The notes under the pieces are model-generated. The model was not told where the DNA came from. It saw nothing but the letters and a program-made list of their open reading frames with translations, and did no database searches. Shown here one piece after another: positions 47,281 to 58,885 of a stretch of DNA of 64,000 nucleotides. Within the stretch, counting starts at the first letter, position 1. Each line of letters opens with the position of its first letter. Origin of the DNA: Diaporthe sp. PMI_573 (taxonomy: Eukaryota; Ascomycota; Sordariomycetes; Diaporthales; Diaporthaceae); NCBI GenBank assembly GCA_021399435.1, contig JAJTUP010000033.1:496001-560000 (forward strand), in the 5' to 3' direction. The position numbers and the translations under genes are program-made.

Positions 47281-47798
47281 TCGGCTGATTTTGTAGGAAG
47301 GGAAATACGTAGACCTCTAGCTTTGCGAGCCTACTGGCCAAAAGCCAGAGTACATGGATAGTTTGGAAAGGCATTATCTGTCTGTACGTGATTTTAAGGG
47401 CCAAACTAAAACACTGTTACAGATCTGTTGTTGGTCCAGATTCCCGACTTCAGCAGCAGGTAATCTCGAACCAGGTTTCTAATAATTACAATTCTTGGGA
47501 CTCATCCTCACAATATCCTAAGGCATGCATGCACAATTTTTCGTGGTAGCCAAATTAATTTGAAAGGACCATAAGTTCCATCAGACACCGCCAGGGTATT
47601 TTAGAGAAATATCCTCGAAGAGCTCGTGACTCAAGAGCATCTACTTTAACTGACCATGAAGATCACGTCCACCAGTTGTGCTTCTTTGGATCCTACTGAT
47701 ATTTACTTAGGTAAACGTGATGATATAAGGCTGTTTCAGTAGACAGGAGATTTGAAGCAAGTCTTAGGACAATGTAGGAAAGAAGTCAACAGCACTCT
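47281..47798. other. Intergenic
   Basis: About 500 bases, AT-rich, between the decayed frame and the 3' end of the fusion gene. Nothing recognised. Confidence 0.5.
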
Positions 47799-50700
47799 TC
47801 ACTCCAGCCACTCCGGCTTGTCGTTCCCCAGAGGCTTGGGCATAACATCCCACGATATTGAGCACCCCTGCACAGTCGCACTATGCCGAACCGCTCTCAG
47901 CTCTCCGAATCCGCTCATTCGTGTCTCCAAGTAGTCTTCCACATCCGCCGCTGCGTTGAAATCGGGCGCGTCGAACCCCGATCCGCCCGGGTACTGCCCC
48001 AGACTGCGGAGATATTTCATCACTCCCGCTAGAGACACGTGGACTGCGTGTGCACCACCCACTGTGGCTCGCCGATATATCGCCGCCATAACCCCCGAAG
48101 CCAGCAGATATCCCCCGGCATGATCTAAAGCTTGGCAAGGGGTGTGTCGGGCTGCCTCACCTGCCCCATAGTGCTCCGCCTCGGATACGTTCATCCCCGA
48201 GCACGTCTGGACGAGTGAATCGAACCCTCTGCGATCAGACCACGGGCCACCGGGCCCAAATGCAGACAGGCTCGCGTACACCACTCCGGGGTTCAGGGCT
48301 GCTACCTCGTCTTGCGAAAGACCCTTGGCCGCCAGGCTGCCCGGCCGGAACCCCTGGATGAAGACATCGCAGTTTTTGACAAGCTCCAGCAATTTCTGCA
48401 AGTCGCTTTCATGGTGTACATCGAGCTGCACAGTGCGTTTTCCGCGGCCAAATTCAATATCTATGGCTGGCAAGGCCGGCAAGCTCGGTGAGGTCACCCG
48501 GATTACGTCGGCTCCGTGAGCTGCCATTGTCTTGCCTGCGAGGGGCGCAGCTATCACGTGGCTCATCTCGATGACGCGAAGCCCGCGCAGGCACTTGTCA
48601 TAACCATGCCCCAGATGTGGTGGGAGCCCAGCTGGTCCTGGGACAATCTGAAGGACAGATATCGGGAAGTCAGCGATTGCTTTGGCCTGGGGCAGCACGT
48701 CCCATTGACGATATGAGCGTAAGGCGTAAATTGCGAGCTGCGAATCGAGACCCACAGACTCGAGGTCCACGCTTGTCCACTCCGCAGTCTTCTCTGAGAC
48801 ATCGGCGCGGCTCGCAGTTGGCGACAATCCGAGCAGCCTAAGAGTGCCATTCCGGTGATTAGGAAATGAGTCGTGGATGCGGACATGTCCGTCTGAAGTT
48901 CTGTGGAGTCCGCCGATTGGGCCCCATAGGTGCGGAGCTGGCTTGCCGTCGAGGGTGTAAAGCCTCTCCGATTTGTATTCGATTGTGGCATGCTTGGCGG
49001 GGACTGTGACTTTCGGAACTGGCGCATTGTTGCGCAGCGAGTGGATCAGCGATGCCATGAGTCCTGAGAGGGCGATGGTGCCTTGTGCCAGAGACCCGAT
49101 TTTGAATGACGAGGGTAATGCAGGCTTCCCATCATCGCCAGGGAGCTCCAGAGACTCGAGAGCGCCTTCCGGGAGTTGAAGTCCCGCCCATATCTCGCGC
49201 ACAATATCCTGGGCGAGGAATCCAGTACGGTTACTAATACCAATAGTAGGAGGCGAATCCATTTCAGTTCCGGGCACTTCTATGCTTAGCAATGGTGCAT
49301 GCTGCTGTGTTCCTAGAGTGTCCCTCTCTCCAATGCTTCCCTGGGCCCATGGTCGCTTGATGGTGCACTTCCAGGCAAGAGCCGGCTCGTAAAACATGTT
49401 CACGATTATTTCCTCATCCTTGACGCCATAGAGCCGCCGAATTGTCTCATTGCCTAGTACTTTGGCGTCCCGCACCCTCTGGTACACTTCGTCATCAAAC
49501 ATGATGTCGAACGTGAGCTCGAAGGGGCCCGCATTTTTAGACCGTATGATGCGAGCGAGCTCGCTCATCTTAGCACGTGTATTTGGGACTTGCTTCTTCG
49601 CTAGGCACCGTAGCAGTTAGCATCTGAGTATAGACTGTCGAAGTATAATACATACAGATCGGAGTTAATACGCAATCTCTCAACGCGACTTTCCGATCCT
49701 CTGTAATTGTCACAGGGGGCGACGGCTCATGCGTCGACTCGACTTTTCGGAAGCCGACTGGGAATAGCGAAACCTGCTCGCCTTCCTCGAGGTCGATCAG
49801 GTGGTAAAGACTGAATTTGAAAACGGCTCCAGCCTCTTGTTCATGTGGCGATAAGGGGCTGGCAAAGTTTCCTGTCGTAGCCATCTGGCCTGGGTACGGA
49901 AAATGGAGAATACAGGTTCGGGCGAAGTTTGCGATGGTGGAAGCTTGGACTTGAGTAGAAGCAACAACTTCACCGAGAATCGCAATCTCATGGGCATCCC
50001 CTTTTGTCTGTGTCTCAAGGGGCCCCATCACGCCGTTTTGGCCGTACACATGGTATATAAGGCGGCAGGATTCAGACTTGTCAAGGTCTGGAAAACGTTC
50101 TTGTGCGTATGCGCGGACGCGTCTGAGGAAGTCTCCGAGTTGATCAATCAAGACGGGGTCCCGAATACCGCCAATAAAGATGGTACGGTAGCCGAGATGC
50201 GTCACACCTTCCAGCTTGACCTGGTATGGAGTCGGTACGAACTCTGCCCCAGAGACCCTTGTAGTCTTCTCCGTGATCTGCTCGTACTTGGCAGCATCCA
50301 AACTCAGTATGCCTCCCGGACCAGGAAGACGATCTGGCCGTGTCTTTTCGTAGAGTGTGTGTGCTGCCACCGAGAGTGGAGTGCATCTCTCGCCTGGAGC
50401 CACCGGGGTTAAGTCGAAAGAGTCACGACGTATGGTGGCAATGATAGAACGGCCTTTTGGGACTGCGCAGGCGGCGCCGCACTCCATAATCTTGCCCATG
50501 TGCCACGCTACCCCATCCGACACGCCTCTCGAGAGGCAGAAGGCTGCGAAGGGTGCTGGGTCATAGGAGCGACCGCCCAGGATAATGTCTGGATCGCGCT
50601 TGAGAGCCTCCATAAAACTTCCATGTGGTCTTGTTAGCTGTCTGTTGCAGAATCTTCCTGCGAGAGATGTCGATCTCATCCTTAAAAAAGTTGAGGGACA

Positions 50701-51193
50701 CCTACGGTTCTGCACCCATCTGAGCGACGACATCGATTGCACCATCAGCGACGTCTGGTAAGAGAGCTTCAATGAGCCCGCAAGGGTAAACCCGTGAGGA
50801 GGCGATCCTCCTCTTCACCAGATTGCGGTCGACACCTGCAGTGATAGTAGCAATCTTAAAGCTGAAACCAAGCCTGTGGGTAATCTCGGTCACAATGTCG
50901 AGGACCTCCTGTACGTGCTTGTCACTCCCGTCGCCTCCTACTGATCCTATGAGGACTTTGATTTTATAATGAAAGCATGCGGCCAGGATGGGCTCCAAGT
51001 CTCGGATATACGAGCTCCGACTGCAGGTCATCTTGTTCATGCCGAGCTTGTATGGGCCGCCATCCGTGGAGCCGCTGTCGACAATGATGGCTTCGGGACG
51101 GTATTCCTCGATCGCGTACCAGAAGTGCTCAATGCTGTAGCCATAGCCAAGCATGCCGATTGGCGTCAAGATGCTGAACTCGGAGACGGCCAT
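47799..51193 (-). CDS. AtuA (DUF1446)-DUF4387-CoA-transferase family III fusion
   Basis: Three exons (51193-50706, 50617-49656, 49600-47799) give 1083 residues; introns are 88 and 55 nt and phases agree. Residues 1 to about 470 are an acyclic-terpene-utilisation AtuA domain (LTPIGMLGYGYS, VDSGSTDGGPYKLG, LIGSVGGDGSDKHV, ILGGRSYDPAPFAAF). Residues about 495-593 are DUF4387 (LARIIRSKNAGPFELTFDI, LYGVKDEEI, GTQQHAPLL), a usual partner of AtuA. Residues about 600-1083 are a CaiB/BaiF-type CoA-transferase; the second half has LRVIEMSHVIAAPLAG, FGRGKRTV, and GFDSLVQTCSG, where the Asp near 943 may be catalytic. The second intron (donor GTATGT, branch GCTAAC, acceptor TAG) removes a stop that would otherwise part AtuA from the rest. 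AtuA is needed for citronellol/geraniol growth in Pseudomonas, but its reaction is not settled. CoA-transferases move CoA between acids. A cytosolic acid-activating role is inferred. Confidence 0.88.
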
Positions 51194-52069
51194 GATGGGT
51201 ACGTTAATGCATGCGTACCTAGGTATATGGCTAGGAAAAACGAGGGTTGAGTTCGATAGGGGAGCCCTCGGCAGGCGAGAACCCAAGAGGTGCAGGGCCA
51301 CTGAATCATACGTTTGCGTGAGCCGACCCAGCAAGGAGTGTCTAGGCAGTGAGCGAGGAAAGTCCAGTCTGAACGCCAGGCCAGCTAGCTCAGGCGCGGG
51401 TGCCTCCTTCGCTGCGGAGTAAAAACGCACGGCGGGCTGTGCCGGCATCTCAGCCGTACACGAAGACGTCAGACCTACGACTTTCTTGTGTGCCCCCAAC
51501 TCATGCTCCAAGTCAATCTGCCTAAGAAAGAATACCAAACCCTGGAGCTGTGACTATCTCAGCTTTGCCTCAGTTCAATCACGAGATGATTAATAAAGCC
51601 CGAGTCAAGAGGAGTCTTGAAACTGCTAACAAGATACTAGTCGCTTCCGGGACACAGACAATGCGAAAGCATCACGCTCACGAGCATGGAGGGAAAAAAG
51701 AAATTTGAAAAAGAAGAGAGGAGCTACCAGCCGCTGTAAGCCATTCCTGGGCGTCCATGACAACTCTCCAGGTACTGGCTTGATTGGCCCAGCCTCTAGT
51801 CAATCAATACTGCTCAGATGTCCATCGGTATCGAAGTAGAGAGTCATGGAAATATGGCGGTAAATGCTTTAGCGATTATTATTGGAATTGTGTAAATCGG
51901 GGTGCCAATGTCATCTGAAAGCTTAAACAAGTCAAACATTTACTGCCAAATAATACCGAGGTTCTCTAAAAGGCCTTGGGGACGTGAGGAATAGTTAGAT
52001 AGAGACAGGAAGCAGCCAACACCGATTTTGACACTCATTCAAGTGGAAAAAATCAAGGGACAAGACAAT
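51194..52069. other. Intergenic: promoter of the fusion gene
   Basis: It begins with a perfect TACCTAGGTA palindrome at 51216-51225, only 23 bases upstream of the chosen ATG. An upstream open frame extends the gene's first exon but does not resemble AtuA. The right part is the 3' side of the P450 gene. Confidence 0.45.
51216..51225. promoter_or_regulatory. TACCTAGGTA palindrome upstream of AtuA fusion
   Basis: A perfect copy 23 bases before the chosen ATG, so it lies in the leader or core promoter of the fusion gene. Confidence 0.4.
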
Positions 52070-54023
52070 CTAGTCAACCCTCTTGAACAGGAGCATCTTG
52101 GATGGGTCTGGGACGCTCTGGCCCCCGAAAGAGAGGTTCAAGTACCTCTCCCTGGACCCATCGGACATCTTCATGTCGTAGTCCAGTATCGCTCTCGACA
52201 CGATCATCTTGATTTCGTTCGCAGCGAAGAATCTCCCCGGACAGGCGTGCCTGCCGTATCCAAACAACAAGTTCGAGGGGCTCACGGAGACAAACTGGTT
52301 GCTTGCGCCGGCGCTGGCCTTCTCTGAACCCTCCAATCCTTCCAACTCCCGTGCACGATACGAACGGAAGGCGTCGAACTTCTCCGGGTTCTCGACAACC
52401 TCGTCGTCAAAGTTGATGCCGATAACAGGTACCTCGATGAGACAGCCGGCGGGGATGACCTGGCCGGTTGAGAGGGTGAACGTCTTGAGGACCTTGCGAT
52501 GGAAGGAGGAATATCCGAGAGGGTGCATCCGCATCACCTCCCTGAGGAAGCTGTCGAGTTTCTTCATCTTTTGCAGGGCTTGAGTGGTGAACGTGCCATA
52601 CTCGTTCAACACAGAGCGGATTTCTTCACGTATTTCGGGGATAATCTCGGGCATCGCTCCGAGCGTGTAGAAGGCGTTCGTGGCGGTCAACGAGGTCGTG
52701 TGGATAGCCGCAAACGTCAAGCCCAGTTGGATGGAAGCGAGCTCCTTGTCATCCTTCTCGCCAAACTTGTCCTGGCCGTCATCCAGCAGCCACTGCAAGA
52801 GATCATCGGGTTTCTGGTAATCGGGATCCGCCGCCTGAGCCTTCTTCCTTCCCTCGACGATGGGCCGCAGAAACGCGTCTGCAGCCCGTTCCCTTTCGCG
52901 GACGGCCTTGACCTTGGGGTGGGCGCCTGCGCTCAAGGTGCGCTCCCAAAAGCTCATTCCGGTGATGGCGTTCACCGCGCCTGTAACCTCAACCGTGTAG
53001 CTGACTAGATTCTGTTAGTAAATGAGCTCGCCGTGTCCTCGACATAAAAGAGCATTGACAAGCATGAAACTTCCGTCTCCTCGGATCCTTTGCCCACAGC
53101 GCCAGAATGCTCTTATAACTGGAAGATTTCCTGCCATGAGCCACTTACTTGCAGTATCAATATACTTCTCGGAGCGACACAGCTCAGGCCCAATAAAGAT
53201 CCGTCCAGAGACCTTGGCAACAATTCGAAGTAGCTTCCCGTAGATGTTGACCGGCGTGAAGTCCTTGCAAGGTGGCAATTCCTCCCGGTACGACTGGTCG
53301 ACTTCTTCGGCGATGGTAGGGTTCAGTCGATCTGTCAAGATTCGATTAGCAGATGTTCGTGGTTTGAGAAAGACCAGGTCTGCCCATACTCAGCGCCGGG
53401 ATCAAATCTTTCTTGACGACATGGGGGATAATGGGTCGATCAGCTCGGATTCCGGTGTATTTGGTTTGCATGAACTGTTGCCGTTGTTAATCAAGAGTTC
53501 TCCACAAAGAGTGACCATTCAACATTAGTCCACATACATCGCTGACGGCCTCGCCGAAGGAGACAGTATCGTCGGGAAGGTTCTTCAGCTCAGTCAGGAA
53601 GAGAGGGTCGAGCACGACAACATCATGATCTGCGAGTCGAGTCTATAGTAAGCAAAGGCTGACCGAATCTCACAGTGGGAGTCGAATTGTATTACAGCTT
53701 GTTGTCGTAATCCTGAACACGCCTTTCTTGAACTGTTTTGCCGATATGTTAGTCGGAGCCCGTAGACTCGTGGAAGATGGAATACTTGCCTTTCGGTACC
53801 CCTCAAGATAGATATTCCTGGCGCCTTGGAAGAAAGCTGCGCGCCGTTTGTCCGCATTTCCAATCTCAGATCCAACCATAGGCAGGCTGGACAGGGGGTC
53901 TTGCTTGAGCACCGCTTGAAGAAGCCATGCCGCGGCAAATGCCAAGACTGTGGTCAACACATAGGGCCACTGTGCGGCTAGTAGCTCTGTGAGTTTCGAA
54001 GGAGCAGGGTAAACAGACGCCAT
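52070..54023 (-). CDS. Cytochrome P450 monooxygenase
   Basis: Six exons (54023-53790, 53732-53696, 53629-53538, 53474-53390, 53331-53149, 53004-52070) give 521 residues, normal for a microsomal P450; phases agree throughout. An N-terminal membrane anchor lies near residues 18-38 (WPYVLTTVLAFAAAWLLQAV). The I-helix is AAIHTTSL, ExxR is FLREVMR near 364, and the haem loop is FGYGRHACPGRFFA with Cys near 465. The pattern FAAIHTTS and RITT recalls the ent-kaurene-oxidase-like fungal P450s (CYP68/CYP503 style), but assignment needs a tree. The first intron uses a GC-AG donor (GCAAGT). The gene is the last of the block before Rpn5. It could perform the initial hydroxylation of a hydrophobic substrate for the SDRs and BVMO. 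Confidence 0.92.
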
Positions 54024-55623
54024 CGTGGATGCCGGCGTTTTTTCGTGGGGGCTTCTCTTGTTGCGGAATCGCTGGTGTGCCAGGAGAGGTATAGAGCCCG
54101 TGGTTAGGTTTGGGAGGCGTCAATATATACATCTTGCCAAGGCGGCTGTCACAAAATAGCTAGAACTAATCTCACTGCATCTACAATAATTTACCGGCGG
54201 GTATTGTGCAAGAAGGCCCCGCCCCCCAGTTCGGAGGTACTGCATTGCATAGAATGCGTGGAATAATGCCTGGGGCATGAGTGCAACGTCATATTTGTGA
54301 ACGGGAGAGTTCTGCGCCGGTGCAAATTGTGCGTGCTGTATACCCAGCTGTATCCCCAAACCCCACAGGTTGGAAACGACCCAACAGTGACTGGTCAGGG
54401 AGAATGCACGACGGCAAACAATCGGGGTCCTTTCCGGGCCCGAAATGATGAACGTGGAGGGGCAAAAGGGGACGTATTCGTTCATGTAGGGCCGTAATCG
54501 TTAATGTAGGAACGTATTCGTATCTTAGGCGAAACAGGCAAGGCAGGGTATACTGCGTGATCGGGTTCGGCTAAGCCTATGGCACCTGATAACTGATCTG
54601 CATTTCATTATAGCATCTCCACTCGGGAGGCATACCGGGACGGACGCCCGTTTGCCGTCCGGACGCTTCATGGTCGGTTCCTGGTCGTCGTTGCGCCGCA
54701 CGTCTCCTCACTAGTAGAATCGAAAGCAGATTGCCCGAGTGCCAGGCTTCAAGGCAACACTCCGCTCGAGGTTAACCGGGCGGTTATATACCCACATCGT
54801 GATGTTGGAGATTGCTGTCTCGGAGCGCACATTGCAATCCCCTACTCATGTGCTCCATGTGGCATAAGGCTATAAGCGCCAACGACAACGGGCGGCGCAA
54901 GTTTAATGCACGGTGCCAGCATTTTGGCCCCCAAAATCAAGTGCTCTGGAAGGTTGCCATTGGGGTTTCATGTAGCAACGCGAGAGTGTACCCCCCTTCC
55001 AGGAAATCAGGTTCCTGTGTCTGGCGGGCTGAAAGGGAGGGGAGGGGAAGCCCCTGGGGATGGGACGTCAAGTTGGGGTTTGGTCTAGAATCTGGCAGGT
55101 ACCCGCTCGGGCCAGGATTGGTTCAAAGTACAGTCTTCGAGGATGCAAGATGGGGGAATTGTTACGGAGGCGGTGGAGGTCGGCAAGGCTTGATGAGGCT
55201 CAATGAGGCTGATACCTTCTAGACTGGGTGGGTAATAAGGTGCTGACTGTATGACCAAGGTTAGGAGGCTGCTCCCTGGGTAGGTGTCTAGATAGACCAC
55301 GATAGACGTCCGTACGCAAGCCGCGGCCAGCATGATTACATAACGCGGAGCTTGGGTCTTGCCTGCCGAGGGACAATGCCGCCCCGGCGAAGCTGCAGGC
55401 AGAGCTTCCATTGCGACAGCTGCCTCCCGTCAGACACCACAACGTAATCAACCTCAACCTCAAGCAACCACGCCCCGACCATCCTCTCCGAACCACCCTC
55501 GACGCAGCATCTTCTGAAGGCCACACTGCTTCCCAAGATTACGAAACAATAGACTTCATCTAGGCCACACCCACATCCCTTCATCCGCGCCATAGTCATT
55601 ATTCCCATCTTCAGCCGCCCAAG
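54024..55623. other. Divergent promoter region, P450 / Rpn5
   Basis: About 1.6 kb without a believable gene. Purine-rich and pyrimidine-rich blocks occur near 55000-55100 and 55420-55560, the latter a CT-rich leader before Rpn5. GTCCGGACGC near 54657 could be a regulator site for the P450. Confidence 0.45.
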
Positions 55624-57195
55624 ATGGCGAACGCCGCGTTTAAGCCCGACAAGGACTTCACCAAGGAGGTCGACCAGCAGATCCCCCAGGCAGAATTGCT
55701 TGCTAAGGTAACCCATGACAACACCCAGACATCAAAACGAGTGCTGGGTTTTCTGACAGCTCGGTCTCGCGACAGAACAACCTTCAAGGGGCCATCGAAC
55801 AGCTCGCCCTGCTCGAGAAGCAGACGCGTCAGGTAAGCTGCAATCCCCCTTCAGCCAGCGCAGTCCCAAGTCTTCTGACGTAGTTTGCCGACAGGCGTCT
55901 GATCTCGCATCGACTTCCCGACTCCTCATCGCCATTGTCACACTGTGCAAATCCGCCGGTGACTGGGATCTCCTCAGCGACCAAGTAACCATCTTGTCCA
56001 AGAAGCATGGACAACTCAAGCAAGCCATCCAGAAGATGGTGCAGGCCGTCATCGACTTCCTTGGAGATATATCGAACATTGACAGGAAGGTCCAAGTCAT
56101 CGAGACCCTGCGAACAGTCACCGAGGGCAAGATCTTTGTCGAGGTTGAGCGTGCCCGTGTCACCAAGATCCTCTCGGACCTCAAGAAGGACCACTATGGC
56201 GATGTCAAAGCGGCCCGTGATATCCTCTGCGAGCTGCAGGTCGAGACTTTTGGCTCCATGGATCGGAAGGAGAAGACAGAGTTCATTCTTGATCAGGTCG
56301 CCCTCTGCATCCAGACACAAGACTGGAGTCAGGCCGGCATTCTCAGCCGGAAGATCAGCACCAAGTACCTGCAAAGCGCCACGGACGCAACGCCCCTGAA
56401 ACTCAGGTACTACGAGCAGCAGGTCATTCTGGCGAAGAGCGAGGACAGGTATTTGGATGCATGCAAGCATTACAGGGAGGTTCTTGAGATTCAGTCCGTG
56501 CAAGACGACCCAACGCTCTTCAAGGCGGTAGGTCACCATCATCGAGACTCGTATTCCACGCATCACCTTGCTAATAGATGCCCGTCATGTAGACTCTGGC
56601 GCGTATCATCTACTTTGTCATTCTCGCACCCCACGACAACGAGCAGCATGACTTGATGCACCGGATCAAGGCGGACACACGCAATGCCCAAGTGCCCCTC
56701 GAGGCCAAACTGCTCGAGGAGTTCACAGTCCAGGAGCTCATGCGTTGGCCCAACGTGGAGCAAATATACGGGCCCCATCTCTGCCAGACGGACATCTTCG
56801 ACGCACAGCTGGGCACCTCTTCCGACCCGAAGGCCAACCAGCGATGGCAGGACTTGCGCAAGCGTGTCATTGAACACAACGTCCGAGTCATTGCCAAGTA
56901 TTACACTCGCATACGAATGGACCGTCTGACACAGCACCTGGACCTCACTGAGGATGAGACTGAGAAGTATATCAGCGAGCTTGTCACTTCCAAGATGGTG
57001 TACGCTCGGATCGACCGCCCCGCTCGCATTGTTAGCTTCGCGCAGCCACGGAGTGTTGATGACATCTTGAACGAGTGGAGCTACAACATGAAGGATCTGC
57101 TCAGCCACCTCGGCAAAATCGAGCACCTCATCACCAAAGACGAGATGATGGCCAGCATCCAGCCCTCGGGCAAGAAGGCTGCGACAAAGGGCTAG
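55624..57195 (+). CDS. RPN5: 26S proteasome regulatory subunit Rpn5
   Basis: Four exons (55624-55707, 55776-55832, 55895-56527, 56593-57195) give 458 residues, close to yeast (445) and human (456) Rpn5/PSMD12. Rpn5 is a lid scaffold subunit of the 19S regulatory particle. The N-terminal part is helical repeats (NNLQGAIEQLALLEKQTRQ, LCKSAGDWDLLSDQV, YLDACKHYREVLEIQ). The C-terminal part is a PCI domain (KYYTRIRMDRLTQHLDLTED, VYARIDRPARIVSFAQPR). Introns are 68, 62 and 65 nt. It is a housekeeping gene and marks the right edge of the accessory block. Confidence 0.95.
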
Positions 57196-57406
57196 AGGCC
57201 TATCGGAGGAAGAATGAAGCCTGTGTATGAGTACAGACCTAGGTTTAGAGGCGGACCGGCTTCCGAGGAAATTATTAGACATGAACATGAACTCGGAGGA
57301 AAGCGGGCGGCACCACCAAAACCGTGCCCGAGAACAGACGTCGACGACAACGATTGCCGTCGGGACTCTGCCACTAATGAACACGAAATTATGAACAAGC
57401 TTGGCC

Positions 57407-58408
57407 ATGCAACAACAGGACCGTCTGTTTACCAATGGCCTGCTTGTGAGATATAAGATCATTCATCAATATGGTGAAACGAATGTAGGGGAAGCTTCAA
57501 ATACCCATGCTGGCGACAAGGTTGCCCTGTGCCTGCGAGGTAGCGGCCGAGGCGGGCAACCCGGCAGTGTTCGTTCTCGCGGCCGTCGTGGTCGTGGTCG
57601 TGGTCGTGGTTGTGGTCGATAAGGCGGCGAACAGGCGTCACCGTCCGAAGCGCAGCCAGAGCCCCACGAAGCTGCACATAACAATGATGCAAGTAATAAT
57701 TGGCCTGGCCTGGAAGCCGATGCTCAAGCCAGCAACAGGGAAATTCCGCCGCATACTAAGAGCTACCGCTTACCTGCGACCCTACCTGCGCTGCATCTAA
57801 ACCGTGACGGCGTGCCGCGCCGTGATCCGAATCCGAGACGTGGTTCAGCACCACCACAGCCCACTCGGCCGAACTCGAATCTTCCCACTGGGCCTGCTTC
57901 AGCACGGTCTTCTCAGCTGGATTCTGATATGCCATCCGGGAGTATGGAATCGCTGAAGTCAAGTAGCCACGTGGGTCGTGAGACCCACGTGAATCGTCAG
58001 AATTGGCTCAATGTGTTTCCCTTCAACCATATACGGGGTTTGGAACTACCAGACAATGAATAGGACTTCTGGTCGGAGCAGCAAGAACAGGCGCCTAATG
58101 GCGTTCCTTGTAATTCGTTTGCTTCGCTAGTGGGTAATCTCGAATATGATGTGGAGCAAGAGAACCAATTCAACCTAGGTCCTTTGAGTTTGTGGGCCCT
58201 TCGAGGGTGGATGTCGAGGACCGAAGAAATTCGAAGGCAAAGATTTGAACAATCGGCAGAGGGGGTCGAGCGACGTCGAGCGATCGAGAGATGGGTCGAC
58301 AGCACCGAAGCCAGCCGAGCTGGAATAGTTCGAGGAGACCAGGATATGGGTGATGCGCGTGGGGGAGACCAGGATCATGATGCAGACCAGAGCGATGGTG
58401 CAGAATAA
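57407..58408 (+). pseudogene. Long reading frame with two in-frame stops, unidentified
   Basis: One frame from ATG at 57407 to a stop at 58408 is interrupted only by TAA (57620-57622) and TAG (58061-58063). Translated parts look protein-like: an RG-rich stretch (SRGRRGRGRGRGCGR), a Pro/Arg-rich part, then an Asn/Trp-containing part (VNRQNWLNVFPFNHIRGLEL) and a helical charged part (RTEEIRRQRFEQSAEG) ending acidic. Both stops are one C-to-T change from Gln codons (CAA, CAG). Splicing out the second is conceivable from GTGGGT near 57970 to TAG|GAC, but no good branch point is seen. I do not recognise the family. It may be a recently lost gene or an exon set I have misread. Confidence 0.4.
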
Positions 58409-58885
58409 AGTCATGATGCAAACAGACACCGGCTTGGGAGATCCCCGTTACCCAAGCGGAATCGTACCTGAGCGTGGGGAAGCAGCATTGGTTGTGTTGG
58501 AAATACCGTCTTTCTGCGTGGACCAGCTACAGTCTGCAGATAGGTTCGACACAGCGTTTCAATAGACTGCTAGAGAAATAAGCTAGAGGATAATTCCAAT
58601 CCAACCTGAGATCTTGAAACAGGCTACCGCAATTTTGAAGTGGCTGTGTTCTCGTTATTGCGAGTTCACGGCCGAGTGACGGACGGTCAGCTTGAGGGAA
58701 TCATATCAACTGCTGCTGAGGTGGAGCCCCTGCAACGTGAGGCTCTCAAACGAGGCGCTTGCCCGATCCTCGCCACAACTACACCGGTGCAAGAGTCCAT
58801 GTATCGTCTGGCCAAGCTCCGGGGAATAAACCTCCAGCAGAGGGCGATTTCGAATTCATCTCTATCCTGCAGGCACTGCACGGTC
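58409..58885. other. Intergenic: promoter of FSH-type hydrolase
   Basis: About 480 bases with no separate gene. An open frame leads into the hydrolase frame but without resemblance to the family. Confidence 0.45.

Noticed and set aside
49570..50772. AtuA as a separate gene ending at 49570
   Set aside because: The stop lies just beyond an intron with consensus donor, branch site and acceptor. Splicing keeps phase and joins AtuA to DUF4387.
57583..57620. GTGGTC repeat read as a poly-Val membrane segment
   Set aside because: The poly-Val frame arises from a simple hexamer repeat. The RG-rich frame connects better to downstream protein-like sequence.
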